Shown here: piece by piece, positions 8,364 through 17,725 of the stretch
Layout of the letters: every line of letters starts with the position of its first letter
Numbering within the stretch: position 1 is the stretch's first letter
Assembly: GCA_047722935.1 (NCBI GenBank)
Contig: JBDNZS010000003.1
Span: forward strand, 30,211-94,210
From: Ethanoligenens sp047722935
GTDB lineage: Bacteria > Bacillota > Clostridia > Oscillospirales > Ethanoligenentaceae
Direction of reading: 5' to 3'
DNA: 64,000 nucleotides
Program-made: the position numbers and the translations under genes
The notes under the pieces: model-generated
What the model was told of the DNA's origin: nothing
The model's database searches: none
What the model saw: only the letters and a program-made list of their open reading frames with translations

Positions 8364-9986
8364 TTACACTTCAGCATACAGCGCGGCAATGCGCTTCTGC
8401 GCGTCTTCGTTTTCCAGAAAATCTGCAAATGTCGTCTGCTTATCATAAATGCCTGCGGGCGTCAGCTCTATGACGCGATTGGCAATTGTCTCAACAAACT
8501 CCAGATCATGCGAGGTAAAGAGCATCGTGCCGGGAAACGCTTTCAACCCCTCATTGACTGCGGTAATGGTCTCCAAGTCCAGATGGTTGGTGGGATCGTC
8601 CAGCAACAGCACATTGGCACCGGAAAGCATCAGCTTTGAAAACATGCAGCGCATTTTTTCACCGCCCGAAAGCACATGCGCTTTTTTCAACGCATCGTCA
8701 CCGGAAAACAGCATCTTCCCCAAAAACCCGCGCACATAGCTTTCGTGCTTGTCTTCTGAATATTGGCGAAGCCAGTCGATCAATGTCAAATCGGGATCTT
8801 CAAAATAGGCAGTCACATCACGCGGCAAGTAAGACTGTGAGGTGGTCACGCCCCATTTAAAACTGCCGCTGTCCGGCTCGACTTCACCCATCAAAATCTG
8901 GAAAAGCAGCGTGCGTGCCAGTTCGTTGCGGGAAGAAAGCACGATTTTATCGCCTTTGTTGACCGTGAACGACACGTCATGCAACAGCTCCACACCGTCC
9001 ACCGTCTTGCTGATGCCTTGAACCGATAAAATATCCTTCCCGGCTTCGCGTTCCGGCGTGAAGCCGACATAGGGATAGCGCCGCGATGACGGCCGGATAT
9101 CGTCCAACGTGATCTTATCGAGCAGCTTCTTCCGCGAAGTTGCTTGCTTGGCCTTGGATGCGTTGGAACTAAACCGTTCAATGAATGTTTGCAGTTCCTT
9201 GATTTTTTCCTCTTTTTTGCGGTTCTGCTCGGCAAGCAGCCGTTGGGCCAACTGGCTCGATTCATACCAGAAGTCATAGTTGCCGACCACAAGATTCATT
9301 TTCCCGAAATCAATATCGACCATATGTGTGCAGACCTTATTGAGAAAATGGCGGTCATGCGAAATAACAATGACGGTGTTTGGATAATCCAGCAAAAAGT
9401 TCTCCAGCCAGGTGATGGCCGCAATGTCCAGATGGTTGGTCGGTTCATCAAGCAGCAAGATGTGCGGATTGCCAAACAGCGCCTGTGCCAGCAAAACCTT
9501 GACCTTCTCGTTTCCATCCAATTCCTGCATGGTCTTGCCGTGCAAAGATACGTCCACACCCAAACCGGTCAACAACCGTTCTGCATCGGATTCGGCATTC
9601 CACCCATCCATCTCCGCAAATTCACTTTCCAGCGCGGCGGCTTTTTCCCCGTCCTCCTCGCTGAAATCTGGTTTTGCGTACAATGTATCCTTTTCCTGCA
9701 TAATATCGTATAGCCGTTTGTGGCCCATAATCACCGTCTGCAACACCGTGAATCGATCAAACTGGAAATGATCCTGCTTCAGAACCGCAAGGCGCTCGCC
9801 TACTGTTACGATGATCTCACCGCTGGAAGGGGAAAGTTCCCCCGAAAGGATCTTAACAAAACTGGTTTTGCCAGCACCGTTTGCGCCGATTACACCATAA
9901 CAATTGCCCGGTGTAAATTTCAGATTGACATTGTCAAATAACTTCTTGTCTTGAAAGGCCAAACTGACATTGGAAACAGTGATCAT
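8364..9986 (-). CDS. ABC-F family ATPase (YkpA/YbiT-like)
   Basis: Soluble duplicated ABC ATPase without membrane segments; family members act on the ribosome as translation factors. The 540-residue protein has NBD1 with an intact Walker A (GANGAGKTS, about residues 34-42), an atypical signature (LDGNEKVKVLLAQ), Walker B and LDEPTNHLD. A charged linker follows (about residues 245-300, the P-site tRNA interaction motif). NBD2 has a good signature (LSGGEKMRCMFSK) and LLDDPTNHLD, but its Walker A region reads SSRNELARTLLF without the GK[ST] core. The start has AGAGAGGA 9 bases upstream. It is probably housekeeping; resistance-type function is less likely because of the domain length and YkpA-like motifs. 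Confidence 0.85.
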   Translation of the reverse strand: MITVSNVSLAFQDKKLFDNVNLKFTPGNCYGVIGANGAGKTSFVKILSGELSPSSGEIIVTVGERLAVLKQDHFQFDRFTVLQTVIMGHKRLYDIMQEKDTLYAKPDFSEEDGEKAAALESEFAEMDGWNAESDAERLLTGLGVDVSLHGKTMQELDGNEKVKVLLAQALFGNPHILLLDEPTNHLDIAAITWLENFLLDYPNTVIVISHDRHFLNKVCTHMVDIDFGKMNLVVGNYDFWYESSQLAQRLLAEQNRKKEEKIKELQTFIERFSSNASKAKQATSRKKLLDKITLDDIRPSSRRYPYVGFTPEREAGKDILSVQGISKTVDGVELLHDVSFTVNKGDKIVLSSRNELARTLLFQILMGEVEPDSGSFKWGVTTSQSYLPRDVTAYFEDPDLTLIDWLRQYSEDKHESYVRGFLGKMLFSGDDALKKAHVLSGGEKMRCMFSKLMLSGANVLLLDDPTNHLDLETITAVNEGLKAFPGTMLFTSHDLEFVETIANRVIELTPAGIYDKQTTFADFLENEDAQKRIAALYAEV

Positions 9987-10141
9987 TAAAGAATCCTCTC
10001 TTCATTCACATGAAAATGCGGGCGTTGCATGCAATACGATAAAAAATCGGGCGGAAATCGCATTGAAACGGTTTTCACCCGATTACCTTGGCTCTAATCT
10101 AAAGACTATTTTAGACATGCTTCCGGCCCAAAGTGATGCCT

Positions 10142-10849
10142 TCAGTAAGCGCCGTTTTTCCTAAAAACAACCGCAAAAGTTTGTGCGACTAAATGAACAT
10201 CTCCCCCAAAAGAGTGCTTTTCAAAGTAGCGCACATCAAGCCGTACTCTTTCGGCGTATGTAGTTGCACTTCGCCCGTTTACTTGCCACATTCCAGTCAA
10301 ACCCGGTCTAACGCCTAAATAAGCATACACATCTTCTTTATAATGTTTTAGTTCATCCATCACCACCGGACGCGGACCCACCAAACTCATATCACCTTTT
10401 AATATATTTAAAAGGTGTGGCAATTCATCTAAACTAGACCGGCGAAGAAAGCCGCCAAATGGAGTAACGCGTGGGTCGTCCGTCAATTTCCGTTCTTTTA
10501 TATATTGGGCATATTGCTTAGGAGAAAGATGCCTTCGAAAATTTTCTGCGCCGTCGACCATCGTTCGAAATTTGTAAATGGTGAACAGCTTACCATTCTT
10601 TCCAACTCGTTTTTGCCTAAAAATCACCTTCCCCGGCGATGTGACCCTTATGCGTACGGCAATCACCAGCATCGGAATAGCACAAAGGACGATGCCTATC
10701 AATGCGCAGGAAACATCAAATGCCCGCTTCGTAAATGCGTATATACCATCTGATAAAACTGACTTTGGTTGAACAGCAGAAAAGGCACTGTGGGATATCT
10801 CCTGTACAAGAACGCGGTCCTTATGTACGGTTACATCTTCCTCCATCAT
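10142..10849 (-). CDS. Polyprenyl-phosphate sugar-1-phosphate transferase (exopolysaccharide initiation)
   Basis: Predicted initiating glycosyltransferase that places a hexose-1-phosphate on undecaprenyl phosphate. The 235-residue protein has an N-terminal cytosolic extension, one membrane segment at about residues 45-68 and the bacterial sugar transferase domain with FRQKRVGKNGK, IYKFRTM, LTDDPRVTPFG, RRSSLDELPHLLNIL and VGPRPV motifs. Two adjacent ATG codons (10849 and 10846) share an AAAGGGG ribosome site. It is the third gene of an operon after the Wzz-like and kinase genes, 72 bases downstream of the latter. Codons are AT-richer than in the surrounding genes. Confidence 0.9.
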   Translation of the reverse strand: MMEEDVTVHKDRVLVQEISHSAFSAVQPKSVLSDGIYAFTKRAFDVSCALIGIVLCAIPMLVIAVRIRVTSPGKVIFRQKRVGKNGKLFTIYKFRTMVDGAENFRRHLSPKQYAQYIKERKLTDDPRVTPFGGFLRRSSLDELPHLLNILKGDMSLVGPRPVVMDELKHYKEDVYAYLGVRPGLTGMWQVNGRSATTYAERVRLDVRYFEKHSFGGDVHLVAQTFAVVFRKNGAY

Positions 10850-10921
10850 TTTTCCCCTTTATATGTCGCAGTCTTCTATTTTCCAAATCCGTCACGCGAG
10901 CCGGCTAGCTTTATTTCTGCA

Positions 10922-11647
10922 TCATTTATATGCATCCGCATAGTCTTTATATTTGTAATGACCCATTGCATATTTGCTGCTTTTCTTTGCATCAAACGCA
11001 TTAAAGACGCATCCTACAACTTTTGCATTTACTTTTTTCAAATTATTCTGTGCCTGTAGGGCAACATCCGTCGATGTATATTTTTGTTTTAAAACAAAGA
11101 TTACGCCATGCACCAATTTAGATGCCAACGCAGCATCTGTCACAACAGAAACAGGCGGCGAATCAATCAAAATATAATCAAACTTTTGCTCCAAGCGATC
11201 AATCAAACGGCGCATCCGATCGGAACCAATCAACTCCACCGGATTGGGCGGAATCGGACCAGACGTCAATACATACAGATTAATATCGCTCAGATAAACG
11301 ATGCAGTCATCCTCGCTTTTTTGATCGGCTAAAATAGAGGAAACGCCGCTGCGAACGTCCTTAATTTTCAAATTGTTTTTAACCATAGGTTTCCGCAAAT
11401 CCAAGTCAATCAGTAGAACCTTTTTCTGACTCTCCGCCAGTGTGATCGCGAGATTGATCGCCACCGTACTTTTTCCCTCGCCGGGTATAGAACTGGTAAT
11501 CAGAAACTTTTTGCATACCGCATCTATCGGAAAAAATTGAAGATTGGTGCGAAGCGCCTTATAGGCTTCAATAAATTGAAAAGGAGCATTCCCGGAAGAC
11601 AACAGCACGTCATGTGAAATCGCTTTTTTTTCTTGCCCTAGAGCCAT
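10922..11647 (-). CDS. CpsD/CapB-type bacterial tyrosine kinase (BY-kinase)
   Basis: Cytosolic autokinase that controls polysaccharide polymerisation with its membrane partner. The 241-residue protein has Walker A (SSIPGEGKST), Walker A' (VLLIDLDLRKP) and Walker B (YILIDSPP) motifs. The C-terminal tail holds five tyrosines in about 15 residues, the usual autophosphorylation cluster. It follows the Wzz-like gene by 14 bases, as in Firmicutes CpsC-CpsD pairs, where adaptor and kinase are separate proteins. A MinD-like function is excluded by the tyrosine tail and context. Confidence 0.92.
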   Translation of the reverse strand: MALGQEKKAISHDVLLSSGNAPFQFIEAYKALRTNLQFFPIDAVCKKFLITSSIPGEGKSTVAINLAITLAESQKKVLLIDLDLRKPMVKNNLKIKDVRSGVSSILADQKSEDDCIVYLSDINLYVLTSGPIPPNPVELIGSDRMRRLIDRLEQKFDYILIDSPPVSVVTDAALASKLVHGVIFVLKQKYTSTDVALQAQNNLKKVNAKVVGCVFNAFDAKKSSKYAMGHYKYKDYADAYK

Positions 11648-11661
11648 GATTGTCTTCCTTC

Positions 11662-12366
11662 CTATCCTTTTGTATTGATAATCGGAATTACTCCGATAAC
11701 ACTGATTCCCAGACGATCTTCAACGTCTTGATCTGAATCAAACGAATTATCGAGCAGATCCCGCACTATGATTACAAGCAAGGCACCAACAAGACCGATT
11801 ATCAGACCGCCTATGGAAAACAGTGTGATATTCGGAAAAACAGGCTTAAGTTCCAATTTTGCAGCCGAAACAATTTCCACCGAGCCGGCCTTAACTGTCT
11901 TAATGATAATGCCTGGTGCAACATGTGCGATATCGTTTGCTATATTTTTCGACATTTGGGGGTTCTTGTCTCTGACTGTGATTTTGAGAACCTGTGTCTG
12001 ATTCACGCCCTCCACGGTGATGCGCTTTGAAAACGCATTGACGTCTGTATTGAGATTTAAGTCCGATATGACCTGATCAAGCACCGTATCGCTTTTCAAG
12101 ATAACGGAATACGTATTGACAAGTTCCTGCGCAGTCGTCAACTGGTCGTTCGTAATGGTAGTCGTTGTATTCTGTGTGTTTGCGGCATTGACCACCAGCA
12201 TGGTACTAGACGCATACTGCGGAGCAATCAGCCATTTTGAAGAGCAAAAGCCAACAACCAGACCCAATACGGCGACAACTAAGACCAATCGCCAGCCTTT
12301 TTTCAATATCATGAAAATACGTTCTAGATCCAACTCCTGCGAAGCAGTATCAGCCGTTTCGTTCAA
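11662..12366 (-). CDS. Wzz/CpsC-like chain-length regulator and kinase activator
   Basis: Membrane co-polymerase and BY-kinase adaptor. The 234-residue protein has two TM segments (about residues 24-46 and 178-202) bracketing an extracytoplasmic coil and a short cytosolic C-terminus. The start I prefer is the TTG at 12366, because GGAGGT (reverse complement at 12373-12378) lies 6 bases before it. The ATG at 12405 in the same frame would place this ribosome site inside the gene. First gene of the three-gene polysaccharide operon, with a consensus promoter about 105 bases upstream. Confidence 0.88.
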   Translation of the reverse strand: MNETADTASQELDLERIFMILKKGWRLVLVVAVLGLVVGFCSSKWLIAPQYASSTMLVVNAANTQNTTTTITNDQLTTAQELVNTYSVILKSDTVLDQVISDLNLNTDVNAFSKRITVEGVNQTQVLKITVRDKNPQMSKNIANDIAHVAPGIIIKTVKAGSVEIVSAAKLELKPVFPNITLFSIGGLIIGLVGALLVIIVRDLLDNSFDSDQDVEDRLGISVIGVIPIINTKG

Positions 12367-12470
12367 AAAAATACCTCCAAAACTTCTATTATCAGCGTCA
12401 TGCAATCAGTGATAAAAGGGGTATCCCTGCGCAGAAGCCCTATATATGCACTAAACCATAAGCATTACTC

Positions 12471-12499
12471 ATTATAATGATTTTGCTGTAGAATTTCAA
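12471..12499 (-). promoter_or_regulatory. Promoter of the polysaccharide operon
   Basis: Reading the minus strand, TTGAAA (12499-12494), a 17-base spacer and TATAAT (12476-12471). Expected start of transcription is near 12464, giving a leader of about 100 bases. Confidence 0.7.
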
Positions 12500-12639
12500 T
12501 AGGAGAAGCGATAATTATGGCAGTTTAATAGAGTATTTTTTATAAAATGTAAAAACAAGGCAGCAAATCTTCTGTCCATAGTAAAATACGGTTATGGCCC
12601 CCACACCTTAAAAATTCTCCACTTTAAGCAAAAAAAGAC

Positions 12640-12668
12640 TTGAAGAACACACAAAAAAGAGCTATATT
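12640..12668 (+). promoter_or_regulatory. Promoter of eno
   Basis: TTGAAG (12640-12645), a 17-base spacer and TATATT (12663-12668), followed by a leader of about 70 bases to the eno start. Confidence 0.65.
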
Positions 12669-12746
12669 AGAAAGGTGAATATATGTTAAGTAGCCGTTTT
12701 GCTCCATTTTATTGAGCAAAAAGATATGAAACAGGGAGGTTTCCTC

Positions 12747-14039
12747 ATGAAATCAGAATTGCACATTGAGCATGTCCATGCCCGCCAGATTTTAGATTCC
12801 CGCGGCAACCCCACGCTGGAAGCAGAAGTCATCACCGAAGACGGCACAGTCGGCCTGGCCGCTGTTCCGTCGGGTGCTTCCACCGGTCAATTCGAAGCGT
12901 TGGAATTGCGCGACGAAGATAAATCCGTCTATTTGGGCAAAGGTGTGCTCAAGGCAGTTGAAAACGTCAATGGTCCGATCGCTGACGCAGTCGTGGGCGT
13001 AGATGCGCTTTCGCAGCGGAAAGTCGATGCAACCATGTTGAAACTGGATGGCACCGAAGGCAAGTCCAATCTGGGTGCGAACGCAATCCTGTCCGTTTCC
13101 CTCGCCGCAGCAAAAGCAGCCGCGAAAGCATTGGATCTGCCGCTTTATCAATATCTGGGCGGCGTGAATGCGCACACCCTGCCGGTCCCGATGATGAACA
13201 TCCTCAACGGCGGCGCGCATGCGACCAACACCGTTGACATTCAGGAGTTCATGGTTATGCCGGTCGGCGCTCCGTCATTTGCAGAAGCGCTCCGCTGGTG
13301 CGCCGAAGTTTTCCATGCCCTTGCCAAAGTGCTTAAAGGCCGCGGCCTTGCCACTTCCGTAGGCGACGAAGGCGGCTTTGCCCCTGACCTTGCCACTGAT
13401 GAAGACGCACTGAAGATCATCATGGAAGCCATCGAAAAAGCCGGATACAAACCGGGCGAACAGTTCCGCATTGCCATCGACTCTGCTTCGAGCGAATGGT
13501 ATCAGGAAGACGGCAGCTACCTGCTCACCAAGAGCCAGAAAAAACTCAGCCGCGGCGAGCTCATCAATTTCTGGAGTGATCTCGTTTCCAAATACCCGAT
13601 CGTCTCCCTTGAAGACGGTCTTGCCGAAGAAGACTGGGAAGGCTGGACAGACCTTACCAAAGCACTGGGCAAGAAAATCCAGCTGGTCGGTGATGATTTG
13701 TTTGTTACCAACCCGGCCCGTTTGGCCAAAGGCATCAAGTTGGGCGCCGCAAACTCCATCTTGATCAAAGTAAACCAGATCGGAACCTTGACCGAGACCC
13801 TTGATGCCATCGAACTGGCAAACCGTCACAATTACACCGCCATCGTTTCTCACCGTTCCGGTGAAACTGGCGACACCACGATCGCCGACTTGGCAGTGGC
13901 CCTCAACGCCGGCCAGATCAAAACCGGTGCCCCGAGCCGCAGCGAGCGCGTCGAGAAATACAACCAGCTTCTCCGCATTGAGGAACAGCTGGGTGAAGAA
14001 GCCTATTTCCCGGGCCTCTCTACTTTCTACAACATCTAA
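12747..14039 (+). CDS. eno: Enolase
   Basis: Interconverts 2-phosphoglycerate and phosphoenolpyruvate in glycolysis. The 430 residues are the normal length. Visible motifs are ARQILDSRGNPTLE at the N-terminus, the GASTGQFEALELRD loop, VSLEDGLAEEDWEGW and SHRSGETGDT with the catalytic region. The start is the ATG at 12747 with GGAGG at 12735-12739; the frame is open further upstream, but the extra residues do not match enolases. Own promoter and strong terminator, so monocistronic. Confidence 0.98.
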   Translation: MKSELHIEHVHARQILDSRGNPTLEAEVITEDGTVGLAAVPSGASTGQFEALELRDEDKSVYLGKGVLKAVENVNGPIADAVVGVDALSQRKVDATMLKLDGTEGKSNLGANAILSVSLAAAKAAAKALDLPLYQYLGGVNAHTLPVPMMNILNGGAHATNTVDIQEFMVMPVGAPSFAEALRWCAEVFHALAKVLKGRGLATSVGDEGGFAPDLATDEDALKIIMEAIEKAGYKPGEQFRIAIDSASSEWYQEDGSYLLTKSQKKLSRGELINFWSDLVSKYPIVSLEDGLAEEDWEGWTDLTKALGKKIQLVGDDLFVTNPARLAKGIKLGAANSILIKVNQIGTLTETLDAIELANRHNYTAIVSHRSGETGDTTIADLAVALNAGQIKTGAPSRSERVEKYNQLLRIEEQLGEEAYFPGLSTFYNI

Positions 14040-14086
14040 TCGCTACGCTTCTTGCGTACCAGTTGTATATGGTCTTTGTACCACAG

Positions 14087-14119
14087 AAAAACCCCCAATC
14101 ATTACGATTGGGGGTTTTT
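14087..14119 (+). terminator. Intrinsic terminator of eno
   Basis: A 14-bp perfect stem (AAAAACCCCCAATC with its complement) around ATTAC, ending in T5. The A-run on the left makes it bidirectional, also serving clpC from the other side. Confidence 0.85.
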
Positions 14120-14177
14120 CCTTTGCCTGTTTGCCAGGGCAGCCGACGCGGCAGAAACTTATATCATTTTGCGACTA

Positions 14178-16664
14178 TCACACCTGCTGCGGCAAAGCGG
14201 TCTTTTCAAACGCGATGACATCGTCTTTGATAACGGTATTGACGGTATCGCCCGCTTTAATTTTGCCTTCCAACATTTCCTCGGAAAATTTGTCCTCGAT
14301 CTTAGCCTGAATGGCACGGCGCAGCGGACGCGCTCCATAGATCGGGTCAAAACCCTCTTTGGCAATATGGGCAATCACCTCATCAGAAAAAGTGATGTCA
14401 ACTTCCAATGCTTTGATACGCTTGGTGATGGTACTGAGCATCCGCCCGGCAATCTGCTGGATATCCGCGCTGGTGAGCTGATGGAACACGATGATATCGT
14501 CGATCCGGTTGAGGAATTCCGGGCGGAATGTGCGGCGCAGTTCGCCCATCACATCGCTCTTGATCTCCTTATCGGTGGTGCCGGCCGGCAAGTCCGCGTT
14601 GGCGAAACCCAACTTGCGGTTGTCGGTAATCATGCGTGCGCCAACGTTAGAGGTCATAATAATGACCGTGTTTTTGAAATCGACCTTGCGGCCCTGCGCG
14701 TCAGTTAAGATGCCATCCTCCAGAATCTGGAGCAGCATGTTGAACACATCCGGGTGTGCTTTTTCGATCTCATCAAACAGCACCACCGAATAAGGTTTGC
14801 GCCGCACTTTCTCAGTGAGCTGACCGCCCTCGTCATATCCTACATAGCCCGGAGGCGACCCGACCATCCGCGACACCGTGTGTTTCTCCATATACTCGGA
14901 CATATCCACGCGGATCATGGCATTCTCATCCCCGAACAGCGCTTCGGCCAGTGCTTTGGACAATTCGGTCTTGCCGACGCCGGTCGGCCCTAAGAAGATG
15001 AACGAACCCACCGGACGTTTGGGGTCTTTGAGGCCCACACGCCCGCGGCGGATGGCCTTGGAAACGGCGGAAACCGCTTCATCCTGACCCACAACCCGCT
15101 GGTGCAACACGTCTTCCATGTGCAGCAGACGCTCGCTTTCCTCTTGAGCCAGTTTTTTCACAGGCACGCCGGTCCAGCCCGCGACAATCTCAGCAATATC
15201 CTCTTCGCCAACTTCTTTGACAGAACGGGCATTGCTGGTCATCCATTCTTTTTTGGCGTTGTCCATCTGCTCACGCAGCGTTTTTTCTTTATCCCGCAAT
15301 TTGGCCGCATGTTCAAAGTCCTGCGCCTTGACGGCAGATTCCTTCTCTTCCGCCAGCTTTTTCAGCTTTTCTTCCAAATCGCGCAGATCCGGCGGTGCGG
15401 TAAACGCCTTGAGCCGCACACGGCTGGCCGCCTCATCCATCAAATCAATGGCCTTATCCGGCAGGAACCGGTCGGAAATGTACCTGGAAGACAGCGTAAC
15501 CGCCGCTTCAAGCGCCTCGTCCGTAATGCGCACTTTGTGATGCGCCTCATATTTGTCGCGCAAGCCTTTGAGAATCAAGAGCGCCTCCTCCTCAGAGGGT
15601 TCACCCACGGTCACAGGTTGGAACCGACGTTCCAGCGCGGCGTCTTTCTCAATGTGTTTGCGGTATTCGTTCAGCGTGGTCGCGCCAATCACCTGAATCT
15701 CCCCGCGTGCCAGCATGGGTTTTAGGATGTTTGCAGCGTCTATTGCGCCTTCCGCCGCACCCGCACCGATAATGGTGTGCAACTCGTCAATAAAGAGGAT
15801 GACATTACCCGCCTTGCGCACCTCCTCTAACGCTTTCTTGATGCGCTCCTCAAATTCACCGCGGTATTTGGTACCGGCGATCATGCCCGTAAGGTCGAGC
15901 GTGACCACCCGTTTGTCTTTCAGTGTTTCCGGCAGGCGGCCTTCCACAATTTTTTCCGCCAGCCCTTCGGCGATGGCGGTCTTGCCGACGCCCGGTTCAC
16001 CGATCAGGCAAGGATTGTTTTTGGTGCGGCGCGAAAGAATCTGGATGACCCGTTCAATTTCTTTCGAACGGCCGATAACCGGATCAAGACGCGAAACTTT
16101 TGCCAATTCGGTAAGATCGCGCCCAAACTGGTCGAGCGTCGGGGTGTTGGTATTGGCACGGCGTGCAGGCTGGGGATTGGCAGGTGCCGCGCCCGCACCC
16201 TCGCCCTTGGCCTGCGGCTGCTGGGTGCTGCCGCCGATGGCGTGCACGATTTCCGTATACAGTTCTTTGGGGTCGCATCCCAGCCGCACCATGACGGCTA
16301 CCGCCACACTATCAAATTCGCGAAGCAACGCCATAAGCAGGTGTTCGGTTCCTACATAACCGTGACCCAGGTTCTGTGCCTCCATATAGGCCAGCTCGAT
16401 GATATGCTTGCCGCGTGGGGTAAGGCTCTGTGCCGTCACGTGAGATGGCTGTGCGCCTTTGCTCACCGATTCGGCCACCAGCGTTTCCACTGTATCCGCT
16501 TGAATGCCGTGCTGTTCAAGGACCTTAGCGGCCACGCCGCTGCCCTCGCGAAGCAGGCCGATCAGGATATGCTCAGTTCCCACATAGGTGTGCCCAAGAT
16601 CCCGGGCGCTTTCCAACGCAAGGTTCAGGGCAGCTGCGGCTTTTTCCGTAAATTTATCAAACAT
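14178..16664 (-). CDS. clpC: AAA+ unfoldase ClpC
   Basis: Hsp100 chaperone that unfolds proteins for ClpP and recognises McsB-phosphorylated arginines. The 828-residue protein has a double Clp N-domain (about residues 3-145), AAA-1 with GEPGVGKT at 222-229, a UVR-like coiled middle region at about 410-470 and AAA-2 with GPTGVGKTE near 555 and the pore loop GYVGYDEGG. The C-terminal D2-small domain is complete. Last gene of ctsR-mcsA-mcsB-clpC, 14 bases after mcsB, with AAGGAGG as ribosome site. Repressed by CtsR through the operon promoter. Confidence 0.97.
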   Translation of the reverse strand: MFDKFTEKAAAALNLALESARDLGHTYVGTEHILIGLLREGSGVAAKVLEQHGIQADTVETLVAESVSKGAQPSHVTAQSLTPRGKHIIELAYMEAQNLGHGYVGTEHLLMALLREFDSVAVAVMVRLGCDPKELYTEIVHAIGGSTQQPQAKGEGAGAAPANPQPARRANTNTPTLDQFGRDLTELAKVSRLDPVIGRSKEIERVIQILSRRTKNNPCLIGEPGVGKTAIAEGLAEKIVEGRLPETLKDKRVVTLDLTGMIAGTKYRGEFEERIKKALEEVRKAGNVILFIDELHTIIGAGAAEGAIDAANILKPMLARGEIQVIGATTLNEYRKHIEKDAALERRFQPVTVGEPSEEEALLILKGLRDKYEAHHKVRITDEALEAAVTLSSRYISDRFLPDKAIDLMDEAASRVRLKAFTAPPDLRDLEEKLKKLAEEKESAVKAQDFEHAAKLRDKEKTLREQMDNAKKEWMTSNARSVKEVGEEDIAEIVAGWTGVPVKKLAQEESERLLHMEDVLHQRVVGQDEAVSAVSKAIRRGRVGLKDPKRPVGSFIFLGPTGVGKTELSKALAEALFGDENAMIRVDMSEYMEKHTVSRMVGSPPGYVGYDEGGQLTEKVRRKPYSVVLFDEIEKAHPDVFNMLLQILEDGILTDAQGRKVDFKNTVIIMTSNVGARMITDNRKLGFANADLPAGTTDKEIKSDVMGELRRTFRPEFLNRIDDIIVFHQLTSADIQQIAGRMLSTITKRIKALEVDITFSDEVIAHIAKEGFDPIYGARPLRRAIQAKIEDKFSEEMLEGKIKAGDTVNTVIKDDVIAFEKTALPQQV

Positions 16665-16678
16665 GTGCGTATCCTCCT

Positions 16679-17725
16679 TCAGGTGGTCCCATTTTCATTG
16701 GAGTGCAGGTGTGTAAGGGTCTCGCGCACAAGCTGCGCGCGCAGGATGTCGCGTTCGCGTTCATCCATCTGTCGATCCGATTTGGTTTGCAGCGTGGCGG
16801 GCTGTACCTCTCCCAGCAAAGCATTGACAGCTTCAAGCGGCACTTCCGTTATGATTCCCATTGTAATCCCAAAACGTACATCCGAGATGAGTTTCATAAA
16901 TTCCTCGGATGTGAGCATCCGCGCATTGGTCAATACACCGTAGCTGCGGAAGATACGATCCTCAAACACCGGGCCGAGTTTCTTAAACTCCTCCCGAATA
17001 CTGCGCTCCTGCGCAATGATCTGCCCCACAATTCCAGTGAGGGAACGCAGCACTTCATTTTCTGAAATACCCAGTGTCACTTGATTGGAAATCTGGTAAA
17101 ACGCGCCTGTGCCTTTGGAACCCTCCCCATATAATCCACGGATGGTGAACCCCAGCTTGGTAATGGCTTGGGCGAGACTGGGCAGCGACCGGGAACGGGT
17201 CAACCCCGGCAGATGAACCATCATACTGGCCCGCATTCCGGTGCCGAGGTTGGTAGGGCACTCCGTCAGATAGCCAAAATCCTCATCAAATGCATAGTGC
17301 AAATGCTCGTCCAACAGGTCGTCGATCTGATTGGCTGTCTCCATCGCTTCTTCCAGCCGGAACCCTGCATAAAGCGCCTGAATGCGAATATGGTCTTCTT
17401 CATTAATCATAATGCTGACGGATTCGTCTTTTTTAAGCAAAAGTGCGCGGCCCGCCTGTTCTTTGGCAAATTCGGGGCTGATGAGATGCTTCTCGGCATA
17501 GGAAACTGCGCGCGACGGCGTCAGCTTCTCCATATCAATATAATCAAACTCCTGCGCAACCGCCTGATCGGCCATCAATGCATTTCTGGTCAGTTCTTCC
17601 ACCTTGCGTGCCTGTTCCAGATTCATCTTGCAGGGAAACGGCATATCGCTGATATTCCGTGCCAAACGTACCCGTGTGCTGATAACGGCATCCCCTTCGG
17701 GACCGGTTTCCAAATACCACTTCAT
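16679..17725 (-). CDS. mcsB: Protein-arginine kinase McsB
   Basis: Phosphorylates arginines of damaged proteins, marking them for ClpCP. The 348-residue protein has the phosphagen-kinase-type catalytic fold: STRVRLARNI near the N-terminus, the TECPTNLGTGMRAS block and RGLYGEGS. It overlaps mcsA by four bases (ATGA), consistent with coupled translation of activator and kinase. Confidence 0.96.
   Translation of the reverse strand: MKWYLETGPEGDAVISTRVRLARNISDMPFPCKMNLEQARKVEELTRNALMADQAVAQEFDYIDMEKLTPSRAVSYAEKHLISPEFAKEQAGRALLLKKDESVSIMINEEDHIRIQALYAGFRLEEAMETANQIDDLLDEHLHYAFDEDFGYLTECPTNLGTGMRASMMVHLPGLTRSRSLPSLAQAITKLGFTIRGLYGEGSKGTGAFYQISNQVTLGISENEVLRSLTGIVGQIIAQERSIREEFKKLGPVFEDRIFRSYGVLTNARMLTSEEFMKLISDVRFGITMGIITEVPLEAVNALLGEVQPATLQTKSDRQMDERERDILRAQLVRETLTHLHSNENGTT

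Larger units (their letters stand above)
12367..12746. other. Intergenic region between divergent polysaccharide operon and eno
   Basis: 380 AT-rich bases without a gene. They hold the two divergent promoters listed separately, plus the leaders of both units. I see no further gene or repeat. Confidence 0.6.
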
